Positions 5,955-7,283 of a stretch of DNA of 7,283 nt are shown in pieces. The notes below the pieces were generated by a model. The model made no database searches, was not told the DNA's origin, and saw nothing but the letters and a program-made list of their open reading frames with translations. The position numbers were made by a program, and so were the translations under genes. Numbering within the stretch: the stretch's first letter is position 1; each line of letters begins with the position of its first letter. The DNA is from Saprospiraceae bacterium (GTDB taxonomy: Bacteria; Bacteroidota; Bacteroidia; Chitinophagales; Saprospiraceae), in the NCBI GenBank assembly GCA_013001805.1, contig JABDLW010000148.1, positions 1 to 7,283 of the forward strand, given 5' to 3'.

Positions 5955-5974
5955 TTGATCGATCTCCTGATCAA
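5955..5974. other. Inverted repeat at the coxL stop codon
   Basis: TTGATC (5955-5960) and GATCAA (5969-5974) form a 6-bp stem with an 8-nt loop, and the coxL TGA stop (5973-5971) lies in one arm. It sits 12 bp from the larger hairpin at 5916-5942, so the coxL message would carry two tandem structures at its 3' end. It has no T-tract of its own and may be chance. Confidence 0.22.
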
Positions 5975-7283
5975 GTCTTAAAATAACCGACCTTCTTGAG
6001 TTCTTTAAAAAGCTTAAATGGTGTAACCGGTATTTCCAGATGTTTTATTCCCAAATGTGCAACTGCGTCCACTATAGCATTAACTATAGCGGGAGGTGCT
6101 CCCACCGTAGGAGATTCGCCTACACCTTTTGCACCAATAGGATGATGGGGAGAGGGGGTCACGGTATGACCTGTTTCCCAGCTCGGAGATTCCACAGCGG
6201 TGGGCACCAGATAATCCATCAATGTCCCATTCAATATATTTCCCGCCTCATCATAAATTAACTCCTCATACATGGCCGGTGCAATTCCTTGAGTGAGGCC
6301 CCCATGTACCTGGCCCTGAACAATCATAGGATTTATAATATTACCGCAATCGTCAATTGCAACAAAACGCCGGACCTTAATTTCACAGGTTTCCGGATCA
6401 ATATCAACAACACAGATGTAAGCCCCAGAGGGAAAAGTCAAATTAGGGGGATCATAATAGTGTGTAGCCTCAAAGCCAGCCTCCATGCCTTGCGGGTGGT
6501 TGGTGTATGCTGCAAAAACAATTTCCTGAATGGTCTTCGCTTTGTCGGGTGCTCCTTTTACGGTAAACTTACCTGGCTCCCATTCCAGATCTTCTTCACT
6601 GACTTCCAGCAGGTAGGCGGCAATCTTTCGAGCCTTATCTCGTAATTTTCTGGCAGCCATGGCTGCTGCCGCTCCCGCTGTGGGCGTACTGCGACTGGCA
6701 TAGGTGCCCAAACCATAGGGTGCCGTATCAGTATCCCCTTCCTCAATTTGGATGTGTGCCGCAGGAATTCCCAATTCCTCAGCAATGATTTGTGCATAGG
6801 TCGTCTCATGCCCCTGACCCTGTGATTTCGTGCCAAATCTGGCGATTGCTTTACCGGTTGGGTGCACTCTTATCTCAGCACTATCAAACATCTTAATTCC
6901 CAAAATATCGAAATCTTTAGATGGCCCGGCTCCGACTATTTCAGTAAAGGTCGAAATACCAATCCCCATTAGCTTTCCCTCTTTTCGCAGTGAGATTTGT
7001 TCCGCCCGCAGATCATCATAACCTACCGCATCCATGGCTTTTTTTAGCCCGGCATGATAATCTCCGCTGTCGTAAATCCATCCTGTGGGAGAATGCCAAG
7101 GAAAATCTTCTTTCTTGATAAAGTTTTCCATGCGTAATTGGGCAGGATCTTTTCCAACCTCCCTGGCAAAGATATCTGTGATTCTTTCGATGGCATGCAC
7201 CGCTTCTGTCACCCGGAACGAGCAACGATAGGCCACTCCACCGGGGGGCTTGTTGGTGTAAACTGCGTCAGCCTCCATGTACG
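5971..7283 (-). CDS. coxL: Form I carbon monoxide dehydrogenase large subunit (CoxL), C-terminal ~436 residues, cut by the right window edge
   Basis: This is the molybdopterin-binding large subunit of aerobic CO dehydrogenase, which oxidises CO with water to CO2 at a Mo-Cu centre and passes electrons through the FeS (CoxS) and FAD (CoxM) subunits. Numbering is from the first in-window Met (7278), which is internal; the frame is open to the edge. The active-site loop is VAYRCSFR (15-22). Its cysteine, C19 (codon 7224-7222), matches the Cu-binding cysteine of form I CoxL (Cys388 in O. carboxidovorans). Also visible are QGQGHETTYAQI (153-164), GTYASRSTP (191-199) and GAKGVGESPTVG (382-393), whose E388 matches the catalytic Mo-site glutamate. 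The C-to-E spacing of 369 residues is close to the 375 of the studied enzyme. About 370-390 N-terminal residues are missing. The C-terminus ends at a TGA at 5973-5971. Related form II proteins have AYxGAGR, so the loop argues strongly for true CODH. Confidence 0.96.
   Translation of the reverse strand, partial: YMEADAVYTNKPPGGVAYRCSFRVTEAVHAIERITDIFAREVGKDPAQLRMENFIKKEDFPWHSPTGWIYDSGDYHAGLKKAMDAVGYDDLRAEQISLRKEGKLMGIGISTFTEIVGAGPSKDFDILGIKMFDSAEIRVHPTGKAIARFGTKSQGQGHETTYAQIIAEELGIPAAHIQIEEGDTDTAPYGLGTYASRSTPTAGAAAAMAARKLRDKARKIAAYLLEVSEEDLEWEPGKFTVKGAPDKAKTIQEIVFAAYTNHPQGMEAGFEATHYYDPPNLTFPSGAYICVVDIDPETCEIKVRRFVAIDDCGNIINPMIVQGQVHGGLTQGIAPAMYEELIYDEAGNILNGTLMDYLVPTAVESPSWETGHTVTPSPHHPIGAKGVGESPTVGAPPAIVNAIVDAVAHLGIKHLEIPVTPFKLFKELKKVGYFKT

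Noticed and set aside
6558..6836. Minus-strand open frame of 92 codons inside coxL, and similar frames at 7016-7225 and 6289-6645
   Set aside because: They are alternative-frame readings of the highly conserved coxL sequence without any family signature.
5971..7283. Annotation as xanthine dehydrogenase or aldehyde oxidoreductase large subunit
   Set aside because: The loop is AYRCSFR rather than the AYxGAGR-type sequence of related hydroxylases, and coxG, coxD, coxE and coxF follow directly, so CO dehydrogenase form I fits much better.

Overview
The window is chromosomal DNA from a bacterium that looks like a member of the Bacteroidota, probably Cytophagales-like. The evidence is as follows. 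The start of release factor 1 reads like Bacteroidota RF1. A small cytosolic partner follows an ECF-type sigma factor. A promoter in front of pdeM fits the Bacteroidota pattern (TTTG, about 18 nt, TAnnTTTG). Shine-Dalgarno sequences are absent or poor before most genes. The taxonomic call is an inference; there is no rRNA gene here.

Left part (1-2337). The 5' portion of prfA (minus strand) runs off the left edge. About 200 bp of non-coding DNA separates it from a two-gene minus-strand unit: an ECF sigma factor (951-1553) and, downstream, a 79-residue cysteine-free protein (630-869) that resembles a zinc-less anti-sigma factor. Divergent from the sigma gene is pdeM (1660-2337, plus strand), a calcineurin-like metallophosphoesterase of the ligase-associated DNA repair group. 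Its predicted promoter sits so close to the ATG that the mRNA may be leaderless.

Right part (2384-7283). This is the distal section of a cox operon for aerobic carbon monoxide oxidation, all on the minus strand and transcribed right to left: coxL (3' portion only) - coxG - coxD - coxE - coxF. The large subunit carries the AYRCSFR loop that marks form I, the genuine Mo-Cu CO dehydrogenase, rather than the AYxGAGR loop of related hydroxylases. The downstream genes are the cofactor-maturation and membrane-association set: CoxG (SRPBCC fold), CoxD (MoxR-type AAA+ ATPase), CoxE (VWA/MIDAS partner of the ATPase) and CoxF (XdhC family). The last has a C-terminal YHS domain with a cysteine cluster, a plausible copper-handling module for an enzyme whose active site needs Cu. 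coxG/coxD and coxE/coxF overlap, which suggests translational coupling. The small and medium subunit genes (coxS, coxM), if present, lie beyond the right edge.

No rRNA, tRNA, CRISPR array or insertion sequence was seen, and no gene-free stretch exceeds 300 bp. The most notable points are a form I CO dehydrogenase operon in a probable Bacteroidota genome, the CoxF-YHS architecture, the cysteine-free anti-sigma-like protein, and an 11-bp hairpin with a short T-tract between coxL and coxG.
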